Shown in pieces: positions 29,786-38,257 of a DNA stretch of 64,000 bases. The stretch is taken from assembly GCF_021530565.1 (NCBI RefSeq), contig NZ_JAKGBI010000003.1:366842-430841 (forward strand), given 5' to 3'. The stretch is from Pseudoalteromonas sp. SMS1 (GTDB lineage Bacteria; Pseudomonadota; Gammaproteobacteria; Enterobacterales; Alteromonadaceae). The notes under the pieces are model-generated. The model was not told the DNA's origin. It did not search any database and saw only the letters and a program-made list of their open reading frames with translations. The translations under genes were made by a program, and so were the position numbers. Position 1 is the stretch's first letter. Every line of letters begins with the position of its first letter.

Positions 29786-30412
29786 ATGATGATGACAAAA
29801 CTACGAAGTATCTTAATTATCGTTGGCGCGGCTTGCTCAATGGGTGTCGTGGCGAACGAACAAATTGAAGCTGTGCCACTTTACACACAGGATGAGTTGA
29901 TCACGCTCATAAACAAGAACGCTCACCTTGAACGTGTAAAAGATGATGACTGCCAGCTAGTACAAGATATTGAAGCTCGAGCAGAAATAATGGGGCTTCC
30001 GTCTTACCAGTTTCTGTATGGTGACATGCTAGCTTATGCGGTGTGTGTTGAACAAGATGTGGAGTTGGGCTTGTATTATATGCGCCAAGCTGCACAGCAA
30101 GGTCTAGCCGCAGCATTAGAACAACTTGGGCGCTATTATGATGTTGGCCAACTTGTTCAAGCAGACAAGAAAATGGCAATTGTTTACCTCAGAGAAGCTG
30201 CGGCACTTGGCAATTTAAATGCTCAACTTCGCCTTGTTGACTTGTTTAATAAAGGTTTTGGCAGTCCCCGAGATTATGAAGATGCCTATCGATGGCTATT
30301 TCACGCGGTTGTGGCTGATAAGGACGTGCACAAAAAAATTGAAATGTCTTTGTCGTCACTGGCGGAGAAAATGCCCGCCAGTGTGATCAAACGAGCCAGA
30401 TTACCGAATTAA
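29786..30412 (+). CDS. exported Sel1-repeat protein
   Basis: About 208 residues with a Sec signal peptide (MTKLRSILIIVGAACSMG, cut near VVA-NE), so periplasmic. Two or three Sel1-like repeats are visible: VELGLYYMRQAAQQGLAAAL with EQLGRYYDVGQLV, then KMAIVYLREAAALGNLNAQL with RLVDLFNKGFG, then YEDAYRWLFHAVV. Such repeats mediate protein contacts; the partner is unknown. Three consecutive ATGs (29786, 29789, 29792) could serve as start; an upstream ATG at 29690 would put the signal peptide internally and overlap the purA terminator. It converges on the antiporter gene with two bases between stops. Confidence 0.78.
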   Translation: MMMTKLRSILIIVGAACSMGVVANEQIEAVPLYTQDELITLINKNAHLERVKDDDCQLVQDIEARAEIMGLPSYQFLYGDMLAYAVCVEQDVELGLYYMRQAAQQGLAAALEQLGRYYDVGQLVQADKKMAIVYLREAAALGNLNAQLRLVDLFNKGFGSPRDYEDAYRWLFHAVVADKDVHKKIEMSLSSLAEKMPASVIKRARLPN

Positions 30413-30414
30413 GG

Positions 30415-32268
30415 CTAGCTACTCAGCTTTTCACCAATGGATGTCTCCTTCGTGGCGGGATCTTTTAAAATAGACATTTTCGGTGGTTGTAATGCCAATA
30501 TTTTGTCGCCTTGTTCAGGCTGCTTTTTATCTTCCGATGTAAAAGGTCTGATTGACAGTGGTTCGTCTTTTTTCTGTTCGGAGATAATAAACAAAGGAAT
30601 CGCCTCTTTATTTATCTCCAAATATTGCGCCCAATTAAACTCTTCCGACAGCTTAGTTGCACTAACTTTACCACCCTTTGCCATTAAGCTACTTAGCTTT
30701 GCGTAGTTACCCGTTTCACCGAAGAGAATTTGGCGAGACAAAAAGGTGGCGCTATCTTTATTGGCTTTCGCATGATTGGTGGAAGATTTAAGTGAATACA
30801 CACTATCCTCATCCAGTAAGTGAGAAAAGTACTGCACACCCAAAGCATTGTGGTGCCTATTGGGGGATAATGCTAGCACGGAGCGCAAACTTGTCAGCGG
30901 TAAATAACGTTCTGCATGCTCTGATTGGGGGTTACCATAATAACAGGGGAGCCCGTCCATTCTCGCCATTTTGCAGTTTTCCCATGCGGGGTCTGACAAG
31001 TACACATCTATATTTTGTTCTTTGAGGCCACATGCAATGGCACGTGCGACATGATTGGCACCAATAATCAGCAGCGTACTCGGGCAGGGTTGACGGACAC
31101 CGAGCAATCTTGCTAAAGGTGTCGCTGTTAGGCTTTGAAGAATGACTGTCACGATGATGACCGTGAATATCAGGGGAACTATTTTTTGCGCATCGGGGGT
31201 ACCCGATTGCGCCATACTTAATGCAAACACGGAACCGACCGCAGCTGCAACGATACCGCGCGGGGCTATCCACGCCAGCATTAGCCGGGATTTTAACGGT
31301 ATGTCGCTATTAAATGTCGACACAGCAATGCTAAGTGGCCTTGCAACAAATAAAACGACTGCTAAAAACCAAAATATACCGCTGTCCAGCATTAATAACT
31401 CTTCAACCTTGAGTCGCGCAGCAAGCAGAATAAATAGGCTTGAAATCAAAATCATCGACAGGTCTTCTTTGAATTCAAGAACGGCATCAATTTCTAAGTC
31501 ATCTTGATTTGCGAGCCAAATACCAAATACCGTAACTGCGAGCAATCCAGACTCATGGCTTAGATGATTGGATAAAGTAAAGCTCATTAAAACTAGTGCG
31601 AGAATGCCAAACTTATGTAATTCAAAAGGAAGCCATTCCTTACGTATGATATAACTGGTAAACCACCCCGAAACGAGACCTACACTCAAACCAACCCCAA
31701 GCGTGGATAATAATGCAGTGAGTGTGTGACTGAATACGCCGTCTTTGTCGACTAAGCTAACAGCCTCAAATACCAACACGGCGAACAAGGCGCCAATGGG
31801 ATCGATGACAATCCCTTCCCACCGTAAAATACGATCAATGTCTTTGGTTGGGCGCATAGCGTTGAGCATGGGGGCTATGACCGTCGGGCCTGTGACAACG
31901 AGCACAGCCCCCAACACGGCAGCGACGCGCCAATCTAGCTCCAAAATATAAATTGCACAGGCCGTAATAATGACAAAGGTCGTGAGCATACCAACAGAGC
32001 ATAAATTTCGGACAACTTTTCCGATACCTTTTAGCTCTCTGAAGTGCAGTGTTAGCGACCCTTCAAACAATATAATAGCAACAGACAAAGAAACGACTGG
32101 GAAGAGTAAATCACCCAGTAACTTATCTGGGTCCAATACCCCAGTTACCGGGCCTAGCATCAAGCCCGTTAGTAATAAAAACAAAATAGCAGGTACCCGC
32201 ACAACCCAAGCGAGCCATTGAGCAATCACAGAGCACACGGCAATGGCCGCGATAAAAATAGCTGACAT
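30415..32268 (-). CDS. CPA1-type sodium/proton antiporter with a TrkA-N domain
   Basis: 617-residue inner-membrane protein. About 12 transmembrane helices fill the first 390 residues, including GLMLGPVTGVLDPDKLLGD, VVTGPTVIAPMLNAMRP and WAEG-like WEGIVIDPIGALFAVLVFE with the transport Asp, and RLMLAWIAPRGIVAAAVGS. A Rossmann RCK/TrkA-N domain follows (STLLIIGANHVARAIACGL), then a charged C-terminal tail. This layout is that of NhaP-like antiporters regulated by nucleotide binding. The exchanged ion (Na or K for H) is inference. It stands alone between a Sel1 protein and proA. Confidence 0.88.
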   Translation of the reverse strand: MSAIFIAAIAVCSVIAQWLAWVVRVPAILFLLLTGLMLGPVTGVLDPDKLLGDLLFPVVSLSVAIILFEGSLTLHFRELKGIGKVVRNLCSVGMLTTFVIITACAIYILELDWRVAAVLGAVLVVTGPTVIAPMLNAMRPTKDIDRILRWEGIVIDPIGALFAVLVFEAVSLVDKDGVFSHTLTALLSTLGVGLSVGLVSGWFTSYIIRKEWLPFELHKFGILALVLMSFTLSNHLSHESGLLAVTVFGIWLANQDDLEIDAVLEFKEDLSMILISSLFILLAARLKVEELLMLDSGIFWFLAVVLFVARPLSIAVSTFNSDIPLKSRLMLAWIAPRGIVAAAVGSVFALSMAQSGTPDAQKIVPLIFTVIIVTVILQSLTATPLARLLGVRQPCPSTLLIIGANHVARAIACGLKEQNIDVYLSDPAWENCKMARMDGLPCYYGNPQSEHAERYLPLTSLRSVLALSPNRHHNALGVQYFSHLLDEDSVYSLKSSTNHAKANKDSATFLSRQILFGETGNYAKLSSLMAKGGKVSATKLSEEFNWAQYLEINKEAIPLFIISEQKKDEPLSIRPFTSEDKKQPEQGDKILALQPPKMSILKDPATKETSIGEKLSS

Positions 32269-32526
32269 AAACTCTCCAGCTTAGTTAGCGTATTGAATAT
32301 TAGTATAGTGGTAGCCTCGTTATATCATAGTAAATAAGTCAAAAAAGAGAATAAACGCTTAAAAAATAGATAAATTTCACGAGATAAAAGGCATTCGTCG
32401 AAATAAAAAATGGGGCAATAAAAGAGCAATATTCACTTTACCCACACGAAGGTTCTTGCTTATTATCAGAGGCGGTGATTAGAACATCACTGCTTGAGAT
32501 CAGCAATTTGGGAATGAGAGGAAAAA

Positions 32527-33774
32527 ATGAGTTTAATCGAGGAGCTTGCCAAAAATGCATCTAAAGCTGCAAAGCAGCTCGCAATTTTGAGCACAGAGCA
32601 AAAAAATACTGTACTTGTGGAATTGGCTTCAGCTTTAAGAGCGCAGTCTGAGGTTATTTTACAGGCAAATCAGCTAGACCTTGATGCTGCAAAGCAAAAT
32701 CAGCTGGGTGCGGCGATGGTAGATAGGTTGACATTGACCGCACAGCGCATTGATGAAATGGCGGGGGGTGTAGAGAAAATAGCAGAGTTGCCGGATCCTG
32801 TTGGTAGCACGAGAACGCTTGGACGACAGCCTAGCGGCATTATGGTGAAAAAAATGCGTGTTCCATTGGGGGTGGTTTGCATGATTTACGAGGCCCGTCC
32901 AAATGTAACTGCGGATGCTGGGGCACTGTGTTTTAAATCGGGTAACGGGGTTATTCTGCGTGGTGGAAAGGAGGCACTTAACAGTGCTCTAGCGATCGCC
33001 AAAGTCATGCATCAAGTCTTGAATCAGTTTGGCTTACCTGAAGCGCTCATTACTGTGGTGCCAGATCCAGATCGCGCATTGCTTTTGGAGCTGATGCAGC
33101 AGAAGGATGATATTGACTTGATCATTCCACGCGGCGGCGAGGGGTTAATCGAGTTTGTTACAAAAAACAGTGCAATCCCAGTGATCCAACACTTTAAGGG
33201 CGTGTGCCACCTTTATGTAGATAGCGAAGCCGACTTAGATATCGCCATGCAACTGTTACTCAATGGTAAAACGCAGCGAACAGGGGTGTGCAACGCATTG
33301 GAATGTTTGGTTGTCCATCAAGATATTGCAGAAATATTTTTGCCACACGTTAATAAAGCGCTCATGCAAGCGCAAGTTAATATCAATGCTTGCCATCGGG
33401 CCGCACATTATTTTGATACTGCCAATGTGCTGTCTGAAAATGAATTTGGTGAAGAGTACTTGCGTTTGGAAATTGCTGTGCGTGTCGTAGACGACTTTAC
33501 CGGTGCACTGGCGCATATCGATCGGTTTGGTAGTCATCATACAGAAGTAATATGTACTAAAAATGCAGATACAGCAGCACTATTTCAGCAGTGTGTAGAT
33601 GCATCCGTCGTCATGGCGAACGCGTCTTCTAGATTTAGCGATGGCGGACAACTTGGCTTAGGTGCGGAGATCGGCATTGCAACGACAAAACTACATGCAT
33701 ATGGGCCTATGGGGCTTGAATCATTAACAACTGAAAAATATTTGGTTGAAGGTGAAGGGCAAATACGAACTTAA
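32527..33774 (+). CDS. proA: gamma-glutamyl phosphate reductase
   Basis: NADPH-dependent reduction of glutamyl-5-phosphate, the second step of proline synthesis. 415 residues with the aldehyde-dehydrogenase fold: KMRVPLGVVCMIYEARPNVT, LCFKSGNGVILRGGKEA, IPRGGEGLIEFV, the catalytic Cys in KTQRTGVCNALECLVV and EIGIATTKLHAYGPMGLESL. The ATG follows GAGAGGA. Its usual partner proB is not adjacent here; proA is flanked by an opposite-strand antiporter and by convergent tRNA genes nine bases away. Confidence 0.97.
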   Translation: MSLIEELAKNASKAAKQLAILSTEQKNTVLVELASALRAQSEVILQANQLDLDAAKQNQLGAAMVDRLTLTAQRIDEMAGGVEKIAELPDPVGSTRTLGRQPSGIMVKKMRVPLGVVCMIYEARPNVTADAGALCFKSGNGVILRGGKEALNSALAIAKVMHQVLNQFGLPEALITVVPDPDRALLLELMQQKDDIDLIIPRGGEGLIEFVTKNSAIPVIQHFKGVCHLYVDSEADLDIAMQLLLNGKTQRTGVCNALECLVVHQDIAEIFLPHVNKALMQAQVNINACHRAAHYFDTANVLSENEFGEEYLRLEIAVRVVDDFTGALAHIDRFGSHHTEVICTKNADTAALFQQCVDASVVMANASSRFSDGGQLGLGAEIGIATTKLHAYGPMGLESLTTEKYLVEGEGQIRT

Positions 33775-33783
33775 AAGTAGAAG

Positions 33784-33859
33784 TGGTGGAGCTAAGCAGG
33801 ATCGAACTGCTGACCTCCTGCGTGCAAGGCAGGCGCTCTCCCAGCTGAGCTATAGCCCC
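33784..33859 (-). tRNA. tRNA-Ala (TGC), distal copy
   Basis: 76 bases with an encoded CCA end. Acceptor GGGGCTA pairs with TAGCTCC, the anticodon stem CCTGC/GCAGG encloses CTTGCAC with anticodon TGC, and the T arm holds TTCGATC. It is identical to the copy at 33889-33964 and lies nine bases from the proA stop on the opposite strand. Confidence 0.97.
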
Positions 33860-33888
33860 ACTTTACTTGGGAATATCGCAAAAGAAGT

Positions 33889-33964
33889 TGGTGGAGCTAA
33901 GCAGGATCGAACTGCTGACCTCCTGCGTGCAAGGCAGGCGCTCTCCCAGCTGAGCTATAGCCCC
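33889..33964 (-). tRNA. tRNA-Ala (TGC), promoter-proximal copy
   Basis: Same 76-base sequence as the neighbouring copy, 29 bases upstream of it on the minus strand. The two are surely one transcript. A promoter with a GC-rich discriminator lies upstream at 33988-34016. Confidence 0.97.
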
Positions 33965-33987
33965 AACATGTCTTTTGGACGAGGCGC

Positions 33988-34016
33988 AATTTAAATATTT
34001 TTTGATGCCACGTCAA
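33988..34016 (-). promoter_or_regulatory. promoter of the tandem tRNA-Ala genes
   Basis: On the minus strand TTGACG, a 17-base spacer and TAAATT, then a GCGCCTC discriminator as seen at stringently controlled stable-RNA promoters. It lies about 24 bases upstream of the mature tRNA 5' end. Confidence 0.7.
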
Positions 34017-34092
34017 GTTTTTTTGCTAAAAAATTTCCTTACAAGCGGTTTACGCTTTGATACACTGAAGAAAATTGATTGTTGGTTACATT

Positions 34093-34479
34093 ATGAAGCG
34101 CGCATTACTAATGCTTTTATCTGTGAGTTTAGTTGCTTGCAGTTCTGTGCCTGACCCGGCATTTGAAATTGAAAAGAAAACCTTACACAAAAGAAAAAAT
34201 GACAAAGGCGAATCTGAGTTCGCATTCATTGTTACTGTTAAGGCAACACCCAGAATGGAGCTTGCTAAAAACAAACCGGTTTCCAAAAAAGAATTAAAAC
34301 AATTTGCACAGTTTAAGCGCGTCGAAGAATCGCCTGAACTGAAACTGGCATTAGAAGAAACGGCGGTAGAGCTTTTAGAAGACGCTTTGAATAAAGAATC
34401 TTATTGCCAAACGGGTTATAACATCGACAATGTATATTGGCGCCAGCGCAGTGTGCAATTGCGTGGGCACTGTTTATGA
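34093..34479 (+). CDS. small lipoprotein of unknown function
   Basis: 128 residues with a lipoprotein signal (MKRALLMLLSVSLVAC, lipobox SLVAC, then SSVPD). The mature part is charged (KKTLHKRKNDKGESEFAF) and ends YCQTGYNIDNVYWRQRSVQL with two Cys that could form a disulfide. I recognise no family. I chose the ATG at 34093, which begins directly with the signal peptide; a TTG at 34075 would add six residues. The stop overlaps the start of the next gene by four bases (ATGA), so they are coupled. Confidence 0.72.
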   Translation: MKRALLMLLSVSLVACSSVPDPAFEIEKKTLHKRKNDKGESEFAFIVTVKATPRMELAKNKPVSKKELKQFAQFKRVEESPELKLALEETAVELLEDALNKESYCQTGYNIDNVYWRQRSVQLRGHCL

Positions 34480-34979
34480 TATTTCCAAGTGCGATTGATA
34501 TCGCACCAGTTTTACAGGCGCTGGGGATCTCATATTTAAGTTATGAGCACCCACCCTTGGCAAATTGCGATGTAGCCAAAAGCATTGGGTTACAACGAGA
34601 GGGGGTGGCACTTAAGAACCTTTTTTTGAGAGACAACTATGGAAAGCGCCACTTTCTTGTTATTACGTTGGCTGAGAAGCAATTAGATTTAAAAATGCTT
34701 TCCAAGCAACAAGCTGTATCACGGCTTGGTTTTTGCTCTACGGAGCGGCTCGCAAAGTATTTAAAAGTCAGGCCAGGGTGTGTTTCTGCGCTTGCAATTT
34801 GTAATGATGAATCGCAGCAAGTTGAATTGTGGCTAGATGAGGTGCTTAAAGACGCGTCATTATGGCAATGTCACCCCTTTGAAAATGACAAAACTTGGGT
34901 ACTGACACTCAAGGATTTGCAAAAGCTCTGGTCTCAAACCGGCCATCAACCGTGTTGGGTTTCCTTGCCTACACGATAG
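34476..34979 (+). CDS. YbaK/ProX-type aminoacyl-tRNA deacylase domain protein
   Basis: 167 residues resembling free-standing prolyl-tRNA editing proteins (ProX/PrdX), which hydrolyse mischarged Ala-tRNA-Pro. Supporting segments: ISYLSYEHPPLANCDVAKSI, VALKNLFLRDNYGKRHFLVI with the conserved Lys-Asn-Leu-Phe-Leu, LSKQQAVSRLGFCSTERLAK and RPGCVSALAICND. The exact substrate is inference. It starts by ATGA overlap with the lipoprotein gene and its 3' end overlaps the opposite-strand MFS gene by 34 bases. Confidence 0.82.
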   Translation: MIFPSAIDIAPVLQALGISYLSYEHPPLANCDVAKSIGLQREGVALKNLFLRDNYGKRHFLVITLAEKQLDLKMLSKQQAVSRLGFCSTERLAKYLKVRPGCVSALAICNDESQQVELWLDEVLKDASLWQCHPFENDKTWVLTLKDLQKLWSQTGHQPCWVSLPTR

Positions 34980-36094
34980 TTTAGCCACGTAAGGTAAGTC
35001 CCTAGTAAACAAACCAGCAGCAAACTGAATAAGAACATTTCAAGGCCTCGTGTTTGATAAATTAACCCCGGTAAGAATGAACCAAGTGCGCCTCCACTAT
35101 AGTAAAAAGACACATACGCGCCATTAGTAATACTTGCATGTGCGGTACTAATTTCGTTTGCTAATGGTGCTGCGCTTGCGTGTATGATGAACATACAGGC
35201 ACAAAATAGTGTAAAAAGCACTACAAACAGGCTCAAGTCTTGAAGTTGCATGGCACCGATTACGGTGCAATATATTGCAAATACGATTGTGAGAACTTGC
35301 CAGTTATTTTTGTGCAGTTTCGTTAAATAGGGAGCGCACATTGAGATTAAAGCACCGATTAGATAACCACTGTAAACCCAGCCGATGAGTGTTGGATCTG
35401 TTAAATTGTACTCATTACTTAATATGAAAGGTAAATAGTTCAGCAGCGCAGAGAAACAGAAGAACATACAAAATACGGCGCAATAAAGGCGCAGCAAAGG
35501 CATATGTTTAAGCGGCTTCAGATATTCATGAGGTGAAGAGATCCGTGGAGGTGCAGTGTGGTGATTGTTAGGAAGCTGAATACGCAGTGCAAATAAAAGT
35601 AAAAGTAAAGCGTTAAACCAATAGAAACTTTCCCAGTTCCACCATGTTGCAAAGTTTGCAGCCAGTACTCGACCGAAAAACCCCCCGATAATTGTGCTGC
35701 CTACATACCAAGTCATATTTTTTCTTAGGCACTGTCCTTGCCAATTTTGACCGATATAGCTGGTCATTGCAGTTAATGCGGCAGGAAGGATGAGGCCCTC
35801 AATAAACCGTAACAATAAGAAGAGCTCAAAATGTTGTTGAAGGGGGATAAGTGCACAGCAAAGTGACAATAATATCATGGCTACTTTGAGCAGTTTGAGT
35901 TTTGAGTAGGTGGCCAGCACTAGCCCATAGCAAAGTGGTGCAATCGCCAACGGCAGCATGGTCACGGACATTAACAGCCCTGTTTTAGCAGGTGTGGTTG
36001 CATATTGCTGAGCAAATTGTGCAAGCAGCGGCTGAGGTGCGTACAACACAAAAAATATGACCACTGAACAGAGCATTAGATGAAATATCGACAT
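34946..36094 (-). CDS. MFS transporter, YnfM/sugar-efflux-like
   Basis: 382 residues with about 12 hydrophobic helices (IFHLMLCSVVIFFVLYAPQP, LLMSVTMLPLAIAPLCYGLV, WFNALLLLLFALRIQL, LSLFVVLFTLFCACMFIIHA). The RFIEGLILPAALTAMTSYIG segment and a central loop of about 30 residues fit the major facilitator superfamily. Substrate unknown. Its closest look is to YnfM-type exporters. No dedicated regulator gene sits next to it. The upstream 252 bases (36095-36346) form the divergent control region shared with the DUF2058 gene; no clear hexamers were found there. Confidence 0.82.
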   Translation of the reverse strand: MSIFHLMLCSVVIFFVLYAPQPLLAQFAQQYATTPAKTGLLMSVTMLPLAIAPLCYGLVLATYSKLKLLKVAMILLSLCCALIPLQQHFELFLLLRFIEGLILPAALTAMTSYIGQNWQGQCLRKNMTWYVGSTIIGGFFGRVLAANFATWWNWESFYWFNALLLLLFALRIQLPNNHHTAPPRISSPHEYLKPLKHMPLLRLYCAVFCMFFCFSALLNYLPFILSNEYNLTDPTLIGWVYSGYLIGALISMCAPYLTKLHKNNWQVLTIVFAIYCTVIGAMQLQDLSLFVVLFTLFCACMFIIHASAAPLANEISTAHASITNGAYVSFYYSGGALGSFLPGLIYQTRGLEMFLFSLLLVCLLGTYLTWLNYRVGKETQHG

Positions 36095-36346
36095 TTTTAT
36101 TCTATTGATAAATAACCAAGCTAATTATCTACTTTTGACGCAAGAAAACCTCATTAATGTAATAAAAACTTGTTGTGCATCATAATTTTTTTTACTCAGT
36201 TTGATAGATTTTGCTTTGTCACACGATAAATAGAACATTGCGTGCATCACCCTGTGTTTAAACTTGCGTTAGACATGACGAAACTATTTAGATTTACTGA
36301 GTTTGGTATTAAAATAGCAGCAAGTTTAGATTGATGGAGTGGCACG

Positions 36347-36886
36347 ATGGGTTCTCTACAGGATCAGCTTTTAAAAGCAGGCTTGACGACCGAGCACAAA
36401 ATGAAAGTCGCTAAAACGGAAAAGCGCAAGCAGAAGAAGAAAAAGAAGAAGGGCGCTACGAGCGACCAAACTGATCTGCAAAAGCATATTGAGCAAACCA
36501 AGCTTGCTCAGCAACAAAAAGCGGAAGCGATAAATAAAGCGAAGCAAGATGATTTAAAAGAGCGTGAGCAAGTTGCACGGGTAAGACAGATTTTAGAGCA
36601 TCATAACCAAGAAGAAATAAAGGGTGATAGAACATTTAACTTCACTTATGACAGCAAGATAAAAGAGCTGGATGTAAACGAACAAACCCAACAAGCATTG
36701 TCCAAAGGTCGCCTAGCTATTTGTGTGCTGGAAGGACAGTTTTATGTTTTAGAGGATGAACCTGCGAGAAAAATTGCTGAAGTAGATGAAAAATACATTG
36801 TGTTCCATGTTGAAGACAGTAATAGTGACGTGGATGAAGATGACCCGTATGCAGGGTACGAAGTCCCGGATGATTTGACTTGGTAA
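36347..36886 (+). CDS. DUF2058 family protein (YaiL-like)
   Basis: 179 residues, cytosolic. It begins MGSLQDQLLKAGLTTEHKMK, followed by a very basic stretch (KRKQKKKKKKG) and a Gln/Lys-rich coiled coil, then a compact C-terminal domain (RTFNFTYDSKIKELDVNEQT, GRLAICVLEGQFYVLEDEPA) with an acidic end. This matches DUF2058/YaiL, a nucleoprotein-associated family of unknown function; the basic segment suggests nucleic acid binding (inference). TGGAG lies upstream of the ATG. Confidence 0.88.
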   Translation: MGSLQDQLLKAGLTTEHKMKVAKTEKRKQKKKKKKGATSDQTDLQKHIEQTKLAQQQKAEAINKAKQDDLKEREQVARVRQILEHHNQEEIKGDRTFNFTYDSKIKELDVNEQTQQALSKGRLAICVLEGQFYVLEDEPARKIAEVDEKYIVFHVEDSNSDVDEDDPYAGYEVPDDLTW

Positions 36887-37004
36887 TTTAATCAGCTTGT
36901 TTCTTTTATTGGCTAGGTTCGCTTTTAAATAAAGGTAAGTAATTGTGTAGACCAGCTTTAGGTCGACTACACTGGATAAATAACCGTCAAATAAGAGAAA
37001 CGAT

Positions 37005-37328
37005 ATGACTAAATTAAAGCAACTCGTAATCGCGTCCGGCATCGCAACTGTCTCTTTACTTTCAGGCACGGCTTCGGCTGCCGATGGTAAAGCTCTGTAC
37101 ACTGCAAAGCTTTGCCAAACATGCCATGGCGCTGAAGGAAAAGCACCAATAATGCCTTTGTATCCGAAAATAAATGGTCAGAGTAAAGAATATGCGTTGG
37201 CACAAATGAAGGACATTAAGTCCGGTAAGCGCAGTAATGGTATGTCCGCAGCGATGAAAGCGATGGTTGCAAATGTTTCTGACGCTGAGCTTGAGGCGAT
37301 AGCTACTTACCTTGCAACGGTAAAATAG
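37005..37328 (+). CDS. periplasmic monohaem cytochrome c
   Basis: 107 residues with a Sec signal peptide cut after ASA (residue 25). The haem motif is CQTCH (Cys37, Cys40, His41) in a class I context (AADGKALYTAKL before it, GAEGKAPIMPLYPKINGQ after). The distal Met is likely in SNGMSAAMKAM, and the C-terminal helix is ELEAIATYLATVK. It resembles cytochrome c4/c5-like electron shuttles. It has a 118-base upstream gap and a terminator of its own, so it is probably monocistronic. Confidence 0.93.
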   Translation: MTKLKQLVIASGIATVSLLSGTASAADGKALYTAKLCQTCHGAEGKAPIMPLYPKINGQSKEYALAQMKDIKSGKRSNGMSAAMKAMVANVSDAELEAIATYLATVK

Positions 37329-37347
37329 TGTGCCCACTTAGAAAGAC

Positions 37348-37373
37348 AAAGCCACCGTTTAAGGTGGCTTTTT
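37348..37373 (+). terminator. terminator after the cytochrome c gene
   Basis: AAAGCCACC / GGTGGCTTT stem with a six-base loop and five T in a row, 20 bases after the stop. Confidence 0.88.
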
Positions 37374-37481
37374 AGTTACTAATTAAATTACCCAGAGGTG
37401 ACTCTGTGTATTGAACTATTTTTTTATGTGATTTAGACTTCTATACATCTAAAATCACCATGGCGGATTGAAGGAGCCACA

Positions 37482-38249
37482 ATGTTTGAACTACCTGAAT
37501 TAAGCTTAAAAGGTAAAGTAAGCGAAGAAGAATGGCAGCTGCGAGTAGATTTAGCGGCATGCTATCGCTTGGTTGAGCATTTTCGTTGGGGTGACTTAAT
37601 TTACACGCATATGTCTGCAAGGCTGCCAGGTACTGAACATTATCTAGTGAATGCATTTGGGTTGAGCTTTGATGAGGTAACGGCATCAAACTTAGTTAAA
37701 GTAGATTTGCAAGGCAATATTCTGGACGATACCCCGTTTGAGATAAACCCGGCTGGTTTTACTATTCACAGTGCAATTCATGAAGTTCGCGAAGATGCGC
37801 ATTGTGTTATTCATTTACATACAAAGGAAACGATCGCAGTGGCGAGCCTTGAAGGGGGGTTACAACCTTTGAGTCAGCATAGTATGTTTTCTCTACCTTC
37901 TCTGTCTTATCATAGCTATGAAGGGTTGGCAGTAAATGAAGCAGAAAAAGCAAGGTTACAAGCTGATTTGGGTGACACCAATCATATGCTGTTGGTAAAC
38001 CATGGTGGATTAACGGTCGGACCGACGGTCGGAGATGCATTTATGCGCTTTTATGATTTGCAAAGAGCGTGTGAGATCCAAGTTGCTATTTTGGCAACAG
38101 GTCAGCCTGCAATACCGGTTCCGCAACCGATTCAAGACAATATTTATAATCAAGCTAAGGTTGTACACAGTGGCAGTACTGGTGGTCAATTGGCTTGGCC
38201 TGCAATGCTCAGAAAAGCACACCGCTTAGATCCTGGCTTTGCTCAATAG
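37482..38249 (+). CDS. class II aldolase/adducin family protein
   Basis: 255 residues with the zinc aldolase fold. It contains LAACYRLVEHFRWGDLIYTH, the phosphate-loop-like region, the first zinc-binding motif VIHLHTKETIAVAS and the second in LLVNHGGLTVG. Family members cleave or decarboxylate sugar phosphates; which one this is cannot be told. The ATG follows AAGGAG. The next gene, an enolase-superfamily dehydratase-like protein, starts eight bases after its stop with its own GGAG, so the two likely act in one sugar-acid pathway (inference). Confidence 0.85.
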   Translation: MFELPELSLKGKVSEEEWQLRVDLAACYRLVEHFRWGDLIYTHMSARLPGTEHYLVNAFGLSFDEVTASNLVKVDLQGNILDDTPFEINPAGFTIHSAIHEVREDAHCVIHLHTKETIAVASLEGGLQPLSQHSMFSLPSLSYHSYEGLAVNEAEKARLQADLGDTNHMLLVNHGGLTVGPTVGDAFMRFYDLQRACEIQVAILATGQPAIPVPQPIQDNIYNQAKVVHSGSTGGQLAWPAMLRKAHRLDPGFAQ

Positions 38250-38257
38250 GAGTAAAA

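Noticed and set aside
33746..33994. Open frame of 82 codons with a repeated GGAKQDRTADLLRARQALSQ segment
   Set aside because: It is the antisense translation of the two tRNA-Ala genes, and such proteins are common false annotations.
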